Assembly: GCA_009841045.1 (NCBI GenBank)
Contig: VXMO01000062.1
Span: 1,761-44,277 of the forward strand
Source of the DNA: Dehalococcoidia bacterium
GTDB lineage: Bacteria; Chloroflexota; Dehalococcoidia; UBA6926
Length of the DNA: 42,517 nt
Direction: 5' to 3'
The notes under the pieces are model-generated. The model did not search any database. It was not told where the DNA came from and saw only the letters and a list, made by a program, of their open reading frames with translations. A program made the translations under genes and the position numbers. Positions 23,843 through 32,532 of the stretch are shown piece by piece. Every line of letters starts with the position of its first letter. Positions within the stretch are counted from its first letter, which is position 1.

Positions 23843-25000
23843 ATGAATCGTATCAGTGATGCCGTAACCCTGAAGCGGGTCGTCAAGGACGCCGCCGTCC
23901 AGGCGGGCTTTGACGTGGTCGGCATTGCGTCAGCAGATGTGTTCCGTGAGCGTGGAGACACGGCGAAAGAACGAGTCTCTGAAGGCTTGATGGACGGCTT
24001 GCCCTGGTTCACGGAGCAGCGCATCGAGCGCGGCATGAATCCCGCTAACATGCTGGACGGTGCCCGCTCAATCATCTCCCTCGCCCTCAGTCACCACCAC
24101 GAGGGCGACGCCGAAGCTCTCGATTCGCAGCCGCGCGGCCGCATCGCTCGCTATGCGTGGGGTGAGGACTATCACCGCGTCTTTGCCCGCAAGGTCCGCG
24201 CTTTCATCGAAACCCTGCCGGAGATCACTGGCGTGGAGGACATCGGCACGCGCTGGTACACGGACACGGGACCGATGCTCGACCGCGCCGTGGCGGAAAG
24301 GGCAGGTGTCGGGTGGTTCGGCAAGAACACCAACATCCTGACCCCGCAGGGCTCATGGATGCTGCTGGCGCAGATCATCACAACGCTCGACCTCACGCCC
24401 GATGAGCCGCTCAAGAAGACGTGCGGAGTGTGCAACATCTGCGTCGATGCCTGCCCAACAGGGGCGATCATCGCGCCCTACGTGCTCGACAACCGCAAAT
24501 GCATCTCCTACTTGACCATTGAGAATCGCGGCCCTATCCCGCGTGAGTTGCGGCCTTTCATCGGCGACTGGATATTCGGCTGTGACGTCTGTCAGGACGT
24601 GTGCCCCGTCAACCGCAAGGCGCAGGTTGGAAAGGCCTATACGGAACTCACGCGGGATGCCGAGAATCGCGCGCGCCCGGAGCTTGTCGAACTGCTGGAA
24701 CTGGATGACGACGGTTTCCGCGAGCGGTTCCGCCAGAGCGCCGTCCTGCGCGCCAAGCCGGAGGGGATGCGTCGCAACGTCTGCATCGCTCTGGGCAATA
24801 TCGCCGACCCCGCCACAGTCCCCCCGCTCGCCCGCGTCCTAAGTGAAGACCCATCCCCCATCGTCCGCGGCCACGCCGCTTGGGCTCTCGGCCGGATTCG
24901 CACAACAGAGGCAATGGAAGCACTTGATGATGCGCTCCAAAAGGAATCAGGCGCGGGAACGCTGGAGGAAATTGAGTTGGCGCTAAAGGAAGCCGGGTAG
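23843..25000 (+). CDS. queG: tRNA epoxyqueuosine reductase
   Basis: The 385-residue cobalamin- and iron-sulfur-dependent enzyme reduces epoxyqueuosine to queuosine at the wobble position of tRNAs. The N-terminal catalytic part includes YTDTGPMLDRAVAERAGVGW followed by FGKN, with the conserved Asp region. Two ferredoxin-type clusters follow: C194-x2-C197-x2-C200-x3-C204-P and C247-x2-C250-x3-C254-P. A HEAT-like repeat tail (LGNIADPATVPPLARVLSED) ends the protein. The start is the ATG at 23843; a GTG five codons earlier is equally possible, as neither has a clear ribosome-binding site. It converges with the DUF805 gene, leaving 4 bp between stops. Confidence 0.93.
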   Translation: MNRISDAVTLKRVVKDAAVQAGFDVVGIASADVFRERGDTAKERVSEGLMDGLPWFTEQRIERGMNPANMLDGARSIISLALSHHHEGDAEALDSQPRGRIARYAWGEDYHRVFARKVRAFIETLPEITGVEDIGTRWYTDTGPMLDRAVAERAGVGWFGKNTNILTPQGSWMLLAQIITTLDLTPDEPLKKTCGVCNICVDACPTGAIIAPYVLDNRKCISYLTIENRGPIPRELRPFIGDWIFGCDVCQDVCPVNRKAQVGKAYTELTRDAENRARPELVELLELDDDGFRERFRQSAVLRAKPEGMRRNVCIALGNIADPATVPPLARVLSEDPSPIVRGHAAWALGRIRTTEAMEALDDALQKESGAGTLEEIELALKEAG

Positions 25001-25004
25001 CAAG

Positions 25005-25352
25005 CTACGGTTGCGGGCCATAACGATTGTCATGGGCGTCGCCTGCGAGCATCCCGCAGGCAATGATGAAATAGAGCGTGCCAATGAAAGGTACGAGGGT
25101 GAGTAGACTCCACCACCCGGAACCTCCTCTGTCATGGCATCGCTTCACGACGATTGCGAAGTACATCCAGATAAAGAGAACCCCAAATCCCCCAAGGGCA
25201 ACAGTCCCTACGGGGTCCGAGATGGAGCGCAAGAGTAAACCAACAGTCTCCAGCACTAGAACAACGGCAAGCCAAACAACAACGCCCTTAACCCAGAACT
25301 CAAAACGATTGATCCGGCCGCTGTAGCTGAAGAGTATTGACGGTATCGACAA
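25005..25352 (-). CDS. DUF805 membrane protein
   Basis: This 115-residue protein has the DUF805 pattern: an N-terminal FSYSGRINRFEFWVKGVVVW, three to four membrane helices, and the diagnostic KRCHDRGGSGWWSLL before the last helices. The role of the family is unknown. The start is TTG at 25352, decided by a strong GGAGG 6 nt upstream. A promoter-like TGCTAGGAT lies 54 nt upstream. Confidence 0.9.
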   Translation of the reverse strand: MSIPSILFSYSGRINRFEFWVKGVVVWLAVVLVLETVGLLLRSISDPVGTVALGGFGVLFIWMYFAIVVKRCHDRGGSGWWSLLTLVPFIGTLYFIIACGMLAGDAHDNRYGPQP

Positions 25353-25406
25353 ATTGCACCTCCGCCCGTACTGCCCACTACCATCAAGAGAATGATGGGT
25401 GACTTA

Positions 25407-25415
25407 ATCCTAGCA
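25407..25415 (-). promoter_or_regulatory. Extended -10 promoter element of the DUF805 gene
   Basis: TGC-TAGGAT on the minus strand lies 54 nt upstream of the TTG start at 25352. It matches the TGCTAnnnT pattern of other upstream regions here. Confidence 0.4.
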
Positions 25416-25432
25416 GTCGCAACAATCGCTAA

Positions 25433-27001
25433 CTAGTTTCCCGTATACAATTCACCGCCCGGCCTGAAGGATGCATAGCCAAACCAGAACGCGACGTGGC
25501 CGGAGACGCGCGCGGCAATTTCTCCATTCGGCCCGCTCAGCCCCTCAGGCGTCACACGCCACTCGCCGCCTTGCTCATCGATCAACCCGCCGCCCGATGC
25601 CAACTCGAACGACCGATTCTCACGCAGGAACGCCTGCACTCCTCCCCCCTCGTCCGTGATCACGACGATGGGCACCTCGCTCACCGCATCGTTCAGGACG
25701 ACCGTCGCCCCCAGCTCCTCAAGGGTTTCTAGGGGATAGGCTTTGGCCTCACCACTGTCCAGGATGGCCACAAACACTTGGTCCTTTGGCCGCAGACTCA
25801 GATCACTTGCGCCTGGGCCGCCGGGAAACATCAGGCTGGGGCTGGAGAAATAGCCATAGTACGCCGCGCCGGGTGTCCCGGGCTTTTCGTATGGCCGCTC
25901 ATGTCCCGTATCGAGCGACAAGACGGTCGTCTCGGGATGTTGGCTGTTCCACTCCCCCCACGTCGTCAGCGTCACCGGCAGGATCGGCAGCTCGATATCC
26001 TCCCCGACAAGCTCTCCAACCACCGGTATTCCGGTGAATTGGTTCCACAGGCTATTTGTGTCAGCGTCATACATGAGCTTGTTCGAGCGATACAGCAACC
26101 CGGATGAACCAAAGACATACGGCTCCTGCCCATCACCCCGCCTCGTGTCATATAGAATGCCGGAGCCGCATAGCGTGCAGTAGGCGAGCGCAAACGGCTG
26201 CCCGCCCACCACGTCGTTCGTCATCTCGTGCCAGTTCATGATTCGGAGCGGATAGGCTCGCGCCTCTCCGTTCAGGTACACCCCGAATACCTGCTCATCC
26301 GCCTCAAGGTAGCGGGCCTCATGCGCCGGAATGATGTCAGGGTTGTCCAGTGAGGGGATGCCGTCTACAACGACGCCGCCCCACACGATCTCCTCCAACC
26401 GAATCGTGTGCGCAATGTCGTCCCCCGGCAGGAACTCGCGGAACCGTTCATCCAGCGTGCTGAGAACCTCGCCCTTCCACCAGGAATAAACCTCCCGCGG
26501 CGCGCCGTACTCCGGGTGCTCTCCCACCCATTGGAGCCACGGGAACCCGTCTGTCGCGAAGATTTCCTCTCCGGTCAGGTCGCGAAGCGTATCAAGAAGG
26601 TGTGTTCGGTAGATCTGCCCGTAGGGAAATACGTTCAACATATCCACCAGAAACGGCGCGTTGTGTGGGTCCCTCGTCAGGCGAATGAGGTCAACACCCG
26701 GAGCTTGAAAGTCCGTCACCGACGCTCCCGTCGTCACGTCCGGCCGCTCATACAGCGCGGCTGTCAACGACTCACGCAGCCGTTCATCGTTGAGCGTCGC
26801 GACGGTAGTGAAGGTGGGGCGCGGAGTTAGAGAAGATGGTGCCTCAGCCCCCGGCGTCGGCGACGATACCGAGAACGGCGCGCCGTCCGGGCGCTCCGGC
26901 ATCGGCGTGGAGATGGGCGTCGCCTGCTCCCCACACGCCCCCGCAAGAACCGCCGTGACGGCCAGCAGCAGGCCGCCTGTCAGACCAATGAACCGACTCA
27001 C
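25433..27001 (-). CDS. DUF3179 lipoprotein, cysteine form
   Basis: The 522-residue protein has a lipoprotein-type signal (AVTAVLAGACGEQ, C23) and a Pro/Thr-rich linker. An extra region of about 150 residues precedes the DUF3179 domain, which shows ARYLEADEQVFGVYLNGEAR, YPLRIMNWHEMTNDVVGGQP and FALAYCTLCGSGILYDTR. The CxxC is C275-x2-C278, both encoded by TGC. It is the uninterrupted counterpart of the Sec-DUF3179 gene at 3798-5069 and marks the position where that gene has TGA. The start is GTG at 27001. Function unknown; an exported redox or metal-binding role is inferred from the CxxC. Monocistronic. Confidence 0.88.
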   Translation of the reverse strand: MSRFIGLTGGLLLAVTAVLAGACGEQATPISTPMPERPDGAPFSVSSPTPGAEAPSSLTPRPTFTTVATLNDERLRESLTAALYERPDVTTGASVTDFQAPGVDLIRLTRDPHNAPFLVDMLNVFPYGQIYRTHLLDTLRDLTGEEIFATDGFPWLQWVGEHPEYGAPREVYSWWKGEVLSTLDERFREFLPGDDIAHTIRLEEIVWGGVVVDGIPSLDNPDIIPAHEARYLEADEQVFGVYLNGEARAYPLRIMNWHEMTNDVVGGQPFALAYCTLCGSGILYDTRRGDGQEPYVFGSSGLLYRSNKLMYDADTNSLWNQFTGIPVVGELVGEDIELPILPVTLTTWGEWNSQHPETTVLSLDTGHERPYEKPGTPGAAYYGYFSSPSLMFPGGPGASDLSLRPKDQVFVAILDSGEAKAYPLETLEELGATVVLNDAVSEVPIVVITDEGGGVQAFLRENRSFELASGGGLIDEQGGEWRVTPEGLSGPNGEIAARVSGHVAFWFGYASFRPGGELYTGN

Positions 27002-27018
27002 TGTCGGCCCGCTTTGTC

Positions 27019-27048
27019 TTGACCGCCTTCAAGCTGCCCGCGTATCAT
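27019..27048 (+). promoter_or_regulatory. Probable promoter of the small membrane protein gene
   Basis: TTGACC (27019-27024) and TATCAT (27043-27048) are separated by 18 nt, 41 nt upstream of the ATG at 27090. It supports the short downstream ORF as a real gene. Confidence 0.45.
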
Positions 27049-27089
27049 CGTCATGCGCAATTCGCCACTACGGAAGCAATTGACGTTCA

Positions 27090-27362
27090 ATGAGGTTTGC
27101 ACGGGTGAATTATCTCTACGCGATGTACTGTTTCTTCATTCCGAGCCTTGAGGCCAAGCTTCGGCTGCTCGCTGCCGATGTGAGCATCCTGGTTGGCACC
27201 ATGGTTGCTACCATTCTAATCCGACACTACATGTTCAGTTCACTTGAGGCTGGCGCGGACACCGTGACAGGGTTCCTCGTGGGATTCACCGCCGTCGTCG
27301 CATTCAACTCCATCGTCTATTTCGGTTCACTCGCAGCGCCGGAGCCTGAGTCCGAATCGTAG
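27090..27362 (+). CDS. Small hypothetical membrane protein
   Basis: The 90-residue ORF encodes two hydrophobic helices (LAADVSILVGTMVATILI and VTGFLVGFTAVVAFNSIVYF) and an acidic tail. I do not recognise the family. A TTGACC-N18-TATCAT promoter-like sequence upstream is the best support; the ribosome-binding site is poor. ATG at 27120 is an alternative start. Confidence 0.5.
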   Translation: MRFARVNYLYAMYCFFIPSLEAKLRLLAADVSILVGTMVATILIRHYMFSSLEAGADTVTGFLVGFTAVVAFNSIVYFGSLAAPEPESES

Positions 27363-27447
27363 GTAGCACCTCGAGCCGGTACGTCTGCCGTTGCTCATGG
27401 AGCGCTGCGCCACAGTATCACGTCGAATCCACTGAGGGAGTTAAGCT

Positions 27448-28392
27448 ATGCGTGGGGTTGGAGTGATTGAGTTCGGAGGGCCGGAGGCACTGCAAGTCGT
27501 TGACCTTCCGGAAACGCACGCCGGAACTGGCGAGGTGCGTATCCGCGTCCATGCCGTCGCCGTAAACCCCACTGACACCGGGCTTCGCAACGGCTCTCGT
27601 GCCGCCATGCTGGCAGACGTTCCGCCGCCCTACGTCCCGGGTATGGATCTCGCCGGAGTCATCGACGAAGTCGGACCTGATACCGACACAGACCTCGCCG
27701 TGGGCGACGCGGTGATGGCGATGGTCGTCCCGAATGGCAGTCACGGCGCGTACCGTGAGAGCATCGTGCTCGCCGCGGACTCCGTTGTCCGTGCCCCTGC
27801 CGGAGCAACGCATATCGAGGCATGCACCCTGCCGATGAACGGCCTGACCGCCCGCCAATCGCTTGACCAACTCGCACTCAGCCCGGGCCAGACCATCGCG
27901 GTGACCGGCGCGGCGGGTTGCTACGGCGGCTACATGGTCCAACTCGCGAAAGCCGAAGGTTTGCGCGTTATCGCCGACGCCTCCGAGGCCGACGAACAGC
28001 TTGTCTCCTCCCTCGGTGCCGACGTGGTCGTGCGGCGCGGCGACGATGTCGGCACACGCATCCGTGAAGCCGCCCCGGACGGCGTCGACGGGCTTGCGGA
28101 CGGATCAGTACAAGCCGAACTGGTCGTGGCGGCCGTTCGGGACGGCGGCGGGTTCGCATCCGTGCGCGGCTGGCGCGGGACAGGCGAGCGCGGCATCGAG
28201 TTCCACCGCACGATGGTGCCGCGCTACGACCACCGCGCGGACCTCCTGGATCAACTGCGTGAACAAGCCGAAAACGGCACGGTCACACTTCGCGTCGCTG
28301 CCACGTATCCACCGGAGGAAGCCGCCGCCGCGCATGCGCGGCTTGAAGCCGGCGGCACACGCGGCCGCTGCGTGATCGTGTTCCCCGAATAG
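27448..28392 (+). CDS. MDR-family NADPH:quinone reductase-like oxidoreductase
   Basis: The 314-residue zinc-independent medium-chain dehydrogenase/reductase has a GroES-like N-terminal domain ([33 protein letters not shown]) and a Rossmann domain with ITVTGAAG-type loop [17 protein letters not shown]. The structural-zinc Cys cluster of alcohol dehydrogenases is missing, as in quinone oxidoreductases. It reduces quinones or enones with NAD(P)H; the substrate is unknown. ATG at 27448 has GGGAG about 8 nt upstream. pncB follows after 68 nt. Confidence 0.9.
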   Translation: MRGVGVIEFGGPEALQVVDLPETHAGTGEVRIRVHAVAVNPTDTGLRNGSRAAMLADVPPPYVPGMDLAGVIDEVGPDTDTDLAVGDAVMAMVVPNGSHGAYRESIVLAADSVVRAPAGATHIEACTLPMNGLTARQSLDQLALSPGQTIAVTGAAGCYGGYMVQLAKAEGLRVIADASEADEQLVSSLGADVVVRRGDDVGTRIREAAPDGVDGLADGSVQAELVVAAVRDGGGFASVRGWRGTGERGIEFHRTMVPRYDHRADLLDQLREQAENGTVTLRVAATYPPEEAAAAHARLEAGGTRGRCVIVFPE

Positions 28393-28460
28393 CCCTAAAG
28401 ACCGCTGAACGAACCGCGCTGCCATAATAACCGTCAGAAACCCCGGGGAGGCCTGAGGAC

Positions 28461-29870
28461 ATGAACATGGCGGCGCAATCAGGCGGAGCAATGTCCCCTC
28501 GCGGCGCTGTCGATTCCTCCGGCCACAGCCTCGCCATCTTCACTGCTCTCTATGAACTCACCATGTCGCAGGCATGGTGGCAGAGTGGCAATGCTCATGA
28601 CGCCACCTTCAGCCTCTTCATCCGCCGCTTCCCCCCCAACCGATCCTACTTCGTGCTCGCCGGCGTCCATGACATCCTCGACTATCTGACCGATTTCCGA
28701 TTCACTGATGAGGACATTGCATACCTCGGCTCGCTCGGTCGCTTTGACGGCGGCTTCCTGGAGTACCTGGCCGATCTGCGCTTCACCGGCAGCGTCCGCG
28801 CCATGCGTGAGGGCGAGATCTTCTTCGCCGATGAGCCGGTCATGGAGATCTCCGGCCCCGTCATCGAGTGCCAGATACTGGAAAACTACGTCATCAACCG
28901 CGTCAGCCTGCAAACGATGCTGGCCACCAAGGCCGCCCGCGTTATGCATGCCGCGCGCGGTCGCCCGGTCACGTACTACGGCTCCCGTCGCGCCCCGGGC
29001 GTTGACGCCGCCGGTCAGATGGCCCGCGTCGGATTCATGACCGGCTTCGCCGGAACGGGTAACGTCCTCGCCGCCGCCCAGCACGGCATCCCTCCCATGG
29101 GCACCATGGCCCACTCCTTCGTCGGTTCCTTCCCAACGGAGCTCGATGCTTTCCGCGCCTTCGCCCGCTCCTTCCCCGACGCCTCCACCTTCCTCATCGA
29201 CACCTATGACCCCATCGAGGGCGCGCGCAACGCTATCACCGTCGCGCTGGAGATGAAAGAAGCCGGCCATCGACTCGGCGCAGTGCGGCTGGACAGCGGC
29301 GACCTACTCAACCTCTCACGCCGCGTGCGAGCGATGCTGGACGGAGCAGGTCTGGAGGACGTGGACATCGTCGCGAGCGGCGAGCTGGACGAGTTTGTCA
29401 TCGACAGCCTGTTGCGTGACGGCGCGCCAATCGCCGGTTTCGGCGTCGGCACGCGCATCGGCTCCTCTGCAGACGCGCCGTGGACGGACTCCGTCTACAA
29501 GCTGGTGGAATATGCCGGTGAGCCCGTCCTCAAGCTCAGCGTTGGCAAGGAGACACTACCGGGGCGCAAGCAGATATATCGGCACGAGGACAAGAACAAC
29601 GGCTATGCGCGTGATGTGATCGCCATGGCGGACGAGCCGCCGCCGGACGGTGCAGCCTCCCTGCTTGAAGACGTCATGCAAGACGGCCAGGTCCTCAGAA
29701 ACCACCCCACGCTTGATGAGTCCCGCGACCTCTTCCAACGGGGGTTCGCCGCACTGCCTGAGGACGTCAGAACCCTCACTGGCGCAGCAACCTACCCGGT
29801 AGAAATCTCCTCAGCTTTGGCGGAGTTGCAAACCCGCATGACGGAAGCCGCGCACCCCGGCGCGAGGTAG
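28461..29870 (+). CDS. pncB: Nicotinate phosphoribosyltransferase
   Basis: The 469-residue enzyme has family landmarks DLYELTM-like FTALYELTMSQAWW, FLEYLADLRFTGSVRAMREG, GSRRAPG, GTMAHSFVGSFPTELDAFRA and GVGTRIGSSADAP. It converts nicotinate and PRPP to nicotinate mononucleotide in NAD salvage. A GGGAGGCCTGAGGAC ribosome-binding region precedes the ATG. A CATAAT box with an upstream TGC (28420-28428) may provide a promoter. It converges with the complex III operon, with 10 bp between stops. Confidence 0.95.
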   Translation: MNMAAQSGGAMSPRGAVDSSGHSLAIFTALYELTMSQAWWQSGNAHDATFSLFIRRFPPNRSYFVLAGVHDILDYLTDFRFTDEDIAYLGSLGRFDGGFLEYLADLRFTGSVRAMREGEIFFADEPVMEISGPVIECQILENYVINRVSLQTMLATKAARVMHAARGRPVTYYGSRRAPGVDAAGQMARVGFMTGFAGTGNVLAAAQHGIPPMGTMAHSFVGSFPTELDAFRAFARSFPDASTFLIDTYDPIEGARNAITVALEMKEAGHRLGAVRLDSGDLLNLSRRVRAMLDGAGLEDVDIVASGELDEFVIDSLLRDGAPIAGFGVGTRIGSSADAPWTDSVYKLVEYAGEPVLKLSVGKETLPGRKQIYRHEDKNNGYARDVIAMADEPPPDGAASLLEDVMQDGQVLRNHPTLDESRDLFQRGFAALPEDVRTLTGAATYPVEISSALAELQTRMTEAAHPGAR

Positions 29871-29880
29871 TCGCTAGTAC

Positions 29881-30540
29881 CTAGTTTCCCAGCTCCCGGA
29901 TATGCGCAACCAACATCCAGCGCTCGGCAGGTGACAGTAGCCGCGCGAATTGCGGCATATTTGTTTCGCCCTCCCACGCCGATGGGTTGCTCGCCCAGCC
30001 CGGTACTGGGAAGTCGCCGTTGCCGCGACTGATAATCCGATACAGATCACCGGCCGTCCGCGCCTGGGTATCGTCCTCCGTCAGGTTCTTCGGCACGTTC
30101 ACGCCGGCCGCCTCAAACGCGATGGTGACCTGCAACAGGCCCTCACCGTCCCCTGCCGCTCCGTGGCACATGGCGCAGTTCCTCTGGAACAGGAAATCAC
30201 CGTATTCCAGGACATCGGGCGTCACAACAATCGGATTGCCATCGACGGCGTTCAGCTCGCTGTCGGGCATCAAGTCAAAGTGCTCAAGACGCAGGTCCGC
30301 ATTCAGTTGCTCCTCCGGCCCGCCACCGCTATTGAACGCCACCGTGCCGGGCCTCACGGACATGGACGGCCCTTCCTGCTTGCGGACTGCGGGCGAATAG
30401 TGCATCTCCTGGAAGAAATCCACCGGATAGGCGCCGGTGGAGCAGCCGGTGAGCGCGATAACGGCGACAGCGACTATCGCGAGTGCGATGACGCCTACTC
30501 GCCGAGTCGGCCAACTCAATGTCCTGATCGCTCTCTGCAT
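29881..30540 (-). CDS. actE: Alternative complex III, monohaem cytochrome c lipoprotein (ActE-like)
   Basis: The 219-residue protein has a lipoprotein signal with perfect lipobox L30-T-G-C33, followed by DFFQEMHYSPAVRKQEGPSM, the ActE-type N-terminal arm. A single class I cytochrome domain carries the haem motif C122-A-M-C-H126 and a distal TNMPQF Met ligand. In alternative complex III this subunit passes electrons from the quinol-oxidising core to the next acceptor on the outer face of the membrane. It is the last gene of the operon, 43 nt after actD, and converges with pncB. Confidence 0.9.
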   Translation of the reverse strand: MQRAIRTLSWPTRRVGVIALAIVAVAVIALTGCSTGAYPVDFFQEMHYSPAVRKQEGPSMSVRPGTVAFNSGGGPEEQLNADLRLEHFDLMPDSELNAVDGNPIVVTPDVLEYGDFLFQRNCAMCHGAAGDGEGLLQVTIAFEAAGVNVPKNLTEDDTQARTAGDLYRIISRGNGDFPVPGWASNPSAWEGETNMPQFARLLSPAERWMLVAHIRELGN

Positions 30541-30583
30541 TTCTGCGCCTGTCCGCTGTCTCTACTCTTTTGTATTGCCCAAG

Positions 30584-31102
30584 TTACGCAGGCTCGTTGA
30601 TGACTTCTTCAGCGCCGCCGCTCTGCAGGGCCTGCTGCGCGTTGCCAATCCTCGACTCGTCAACCGTGACAAGCAGGCCGATGTAGCCGAGCGTGATGCG
30701 CGCGTCGTACAGGGGGCCTGCGCCGCCGGGGCGCGGCAGGCGGCTTTCAAAGATCACGCCGATGACCGTGAAGATCATCGCGACCAACAGCGTGAACTCG
30801 TACATGATGATCATGCTTGCCGGAATCGCGAGGATGGGTTTGCCTCCCGTTACGAGCGGGAATGCCGTCTGCGTTGCAAACACGAACAGGAACGCCGTGA
30901 TGAAGCCGATAAATGCACCGAAAAGGGAGAACCGGAAGAGCTTATTCTTCTTCACATGCTCCCCGAACGCGCCCTCCGGGTACGGATTGCCCGTCATCAC
31001 CTCGTAATCATCACTGGTGAAACCGACCTCGCGCAGGTTGCGCGCTCCCTCCGCGGCGGAGTCCGCGTTTTCGTACAAGCCGAGAACACTCTGGTTTGCC
31101 AT
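30584..31102 (-). CDS. actD: Alternative complex III membrane subunit (ActD, DUF3341)
   Basis: This 172-residue DUF3341 protein has an N-terminal soluble ferredoxin-fold-like part (SVLGLYENADSAAEGARNLR) and two membrane helices. It lies where ActD is expected between the NrfD-like ActC and the cytochrome ActE. The ATG at 31102 was chosen because GGAG lies 8 nt upstream and homologous sequence starts there; an ATG six codons earlier lacks a ribosome-binding site. Role within the complex is structural or unknown. Confidence 0.88.
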   Translation of the reverse strand: MANQSVLGLYENADSAAEGARNLREVGFTSDDYEVMTGNPYPEGAFGEHVKKNKLFRFSLFGAFIGFITAFLFVFATQTAFPLVTGGKPILAIPASMIIMYEFTLLVAMIFTVIGVIFESRLPRPGGAGPLYDARITLGYIGLLVTVDESRIGNAQQALQSGGAEEVINEPA

Positions 31103-31125
31103 TGCTTCCGCTCCCAACATGCGGG

Positions 31126-32517
31126 CTACCAGGCCCGCGGCTCCTCTGATTCCCGTACGATGGCGGGCACCGTCACCTCACCGATTTGCACCTCGGATCG
31201 GAAGACTTGTCCCTCCTTTTGTTCCCACGCCGGCACTAACGGCACCAGCTTGGCGAAGATGATAAGTAACATCGCTACCATCCCGAATGAGGCGAGCACA
31301 ATCACGCTCTCTGTCAAACTCGGGACATAGTTCGCCCATAAGAATGTGAGCTCCTGTTTCCGCTCAATGGCCGGGATGATGAGGAAGAACCTCTCCAGCC
31401 ACATACCGATGTTGACCAGGATCGACGTCCAGAACATCAACGCGATGTTCCGGCGGACCTTCCGGTTCAACCATAACGGTATCGGAATCACGTATGAGGT
31501 CATCACCATGATGATGGTGATGGCGTTGAACGGCCACTCAAGCAGCCGACGCTCCATCACCGCAATCTCCTGCTCTTCCCGTGTGTAGAACGAGAAAGCG
31601 AAGTCCAGGAAGAAGAAGAACAGCCAGGCGGTCGCGATGAAGATCAGCAACCGGCCAACAGCGTCAAAGTGGTCTTCCCATATAAAGTTCTCCAGCTTGA
31701 AGATCCAGCGCATGAACGCCATCAGCGTCAGTACCATGGATACCCCGGAATGCACCGCGCCGATAACGAAATACGGCGCGTAAACCGTCACGTGCCACGC
31801 GGGCACCACGGACGCTGCGAAGTCCCATGACACGATGCTGTGGACGGACACGAACACTGGCAGAATCAGGGCGGACATCAGGATGCCGAAGATTCCCTGC
31901 AGCTGCCATTGCCGCGGCGTTCCCCGCCATCCCATCGCCAATGCGCCATAGATCGTCCGCCGCATTCCCGTGCTCTGGTCGCGGATAATCGCAAAGTCGG
32001 GAATCAACGCAGTGAACACGAACAGGATGCTGCCCGTCAGGTACGTCGTGATCGCGACGGGGTCCCACACCAGAGGAGAGCGAACGTCCGGCCACACACC
32101 GCGTGTGAAGTCGTACGGCAACAGCCAGTAGACGATCCGCCATGGCCGTCCCGCGTGAATCACGGGGTGAATGAGAGACGTGACGAGGGCGAAGACCGTC
32201 ATCACCTCCGCCGCTCGTGTAATCGGACGTTTCCATTCCGCCTGCGTTAGGCGCAGGATCGACGAAATCATCGTTCCGGCGTGGCTCACACCAATCCAGA
32301 ACACGAAGTTGACAATGAAGAATCCCCAGAAGGCGGGGCGGTTCAGGCCCGTAACCCACAGGCCCTGCCAGATGAGAATCGTGACGGCAACTGCGCCTGC
32401 CATAACGAGAATGAACGGCGGCAGGAAGGCGAGCACATGCCGCCTCCGCAGCTCAAAGACCGGCCAAAGCAACTCATCGTTGATCTGGCTGGCCGTCAGG
32501 ACCGGTCGATCTCGCAT
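31126..32517 (-). CDS. actC: Alternative complex III NrfD-like subunit (ActC)
   Basis: The 463-residue protein has about ten membrane helices of the NrfD/PsrC type. Family landmarks are FWIGVSHAGTMISSILRLTQ, SLIHPVIHAGRPWRIVYWLL and SWDFAASVVPAWHVTVYAPY. ActC is the main quinol-binding membrane subunit. Its start is 15 nt after the upstream NrfD-like gene and its stop 23 nt before the actD start, so all are in one transcript. Confidence 0.92.
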   Translation of the reverse strand: MRDRPVLTASQINDELLWPVFELRRRHVLAFLPPFILVMAGAVAVTILIWQGLWVTGLNRPAFWGFFIVNFVFWIGVSHAGTMISSILRLTQAEWKRPITRAAEVMTVFALVTSLIHPVIHAGRPWRIVYWLLPYDFTRGVWPDVRSPLVWDPVAITTYLTGSILFVFTALIPDFAIIRDQSTGMRRTIYGALAMGWRGTPRQWQLQGIFGILMSALILPVFVSVHSIVSWDFAASVVPAWHVTVYAPYFVIGAVHSGVSMVLTLMAFMRWIFKLENFIWEDHFDAVGRLLIFIATAWLFFFFLDFAFSFYTREEQEIAVMERRLLEWPFNAITIIMVMTSYVIPIPLWLNRKVRRNIALMFWTSILVNIGMWLERFFLIIPAIERKQELTFLWANYVPSLTESVIVLASFGMVAMLLIIFAKLVPLVPAWEQKEGQVFRSEVQIGEVTVPAIVRESEEPRAW

Positions 32518-32532
32518 TCCCTCGTCTCTCCG

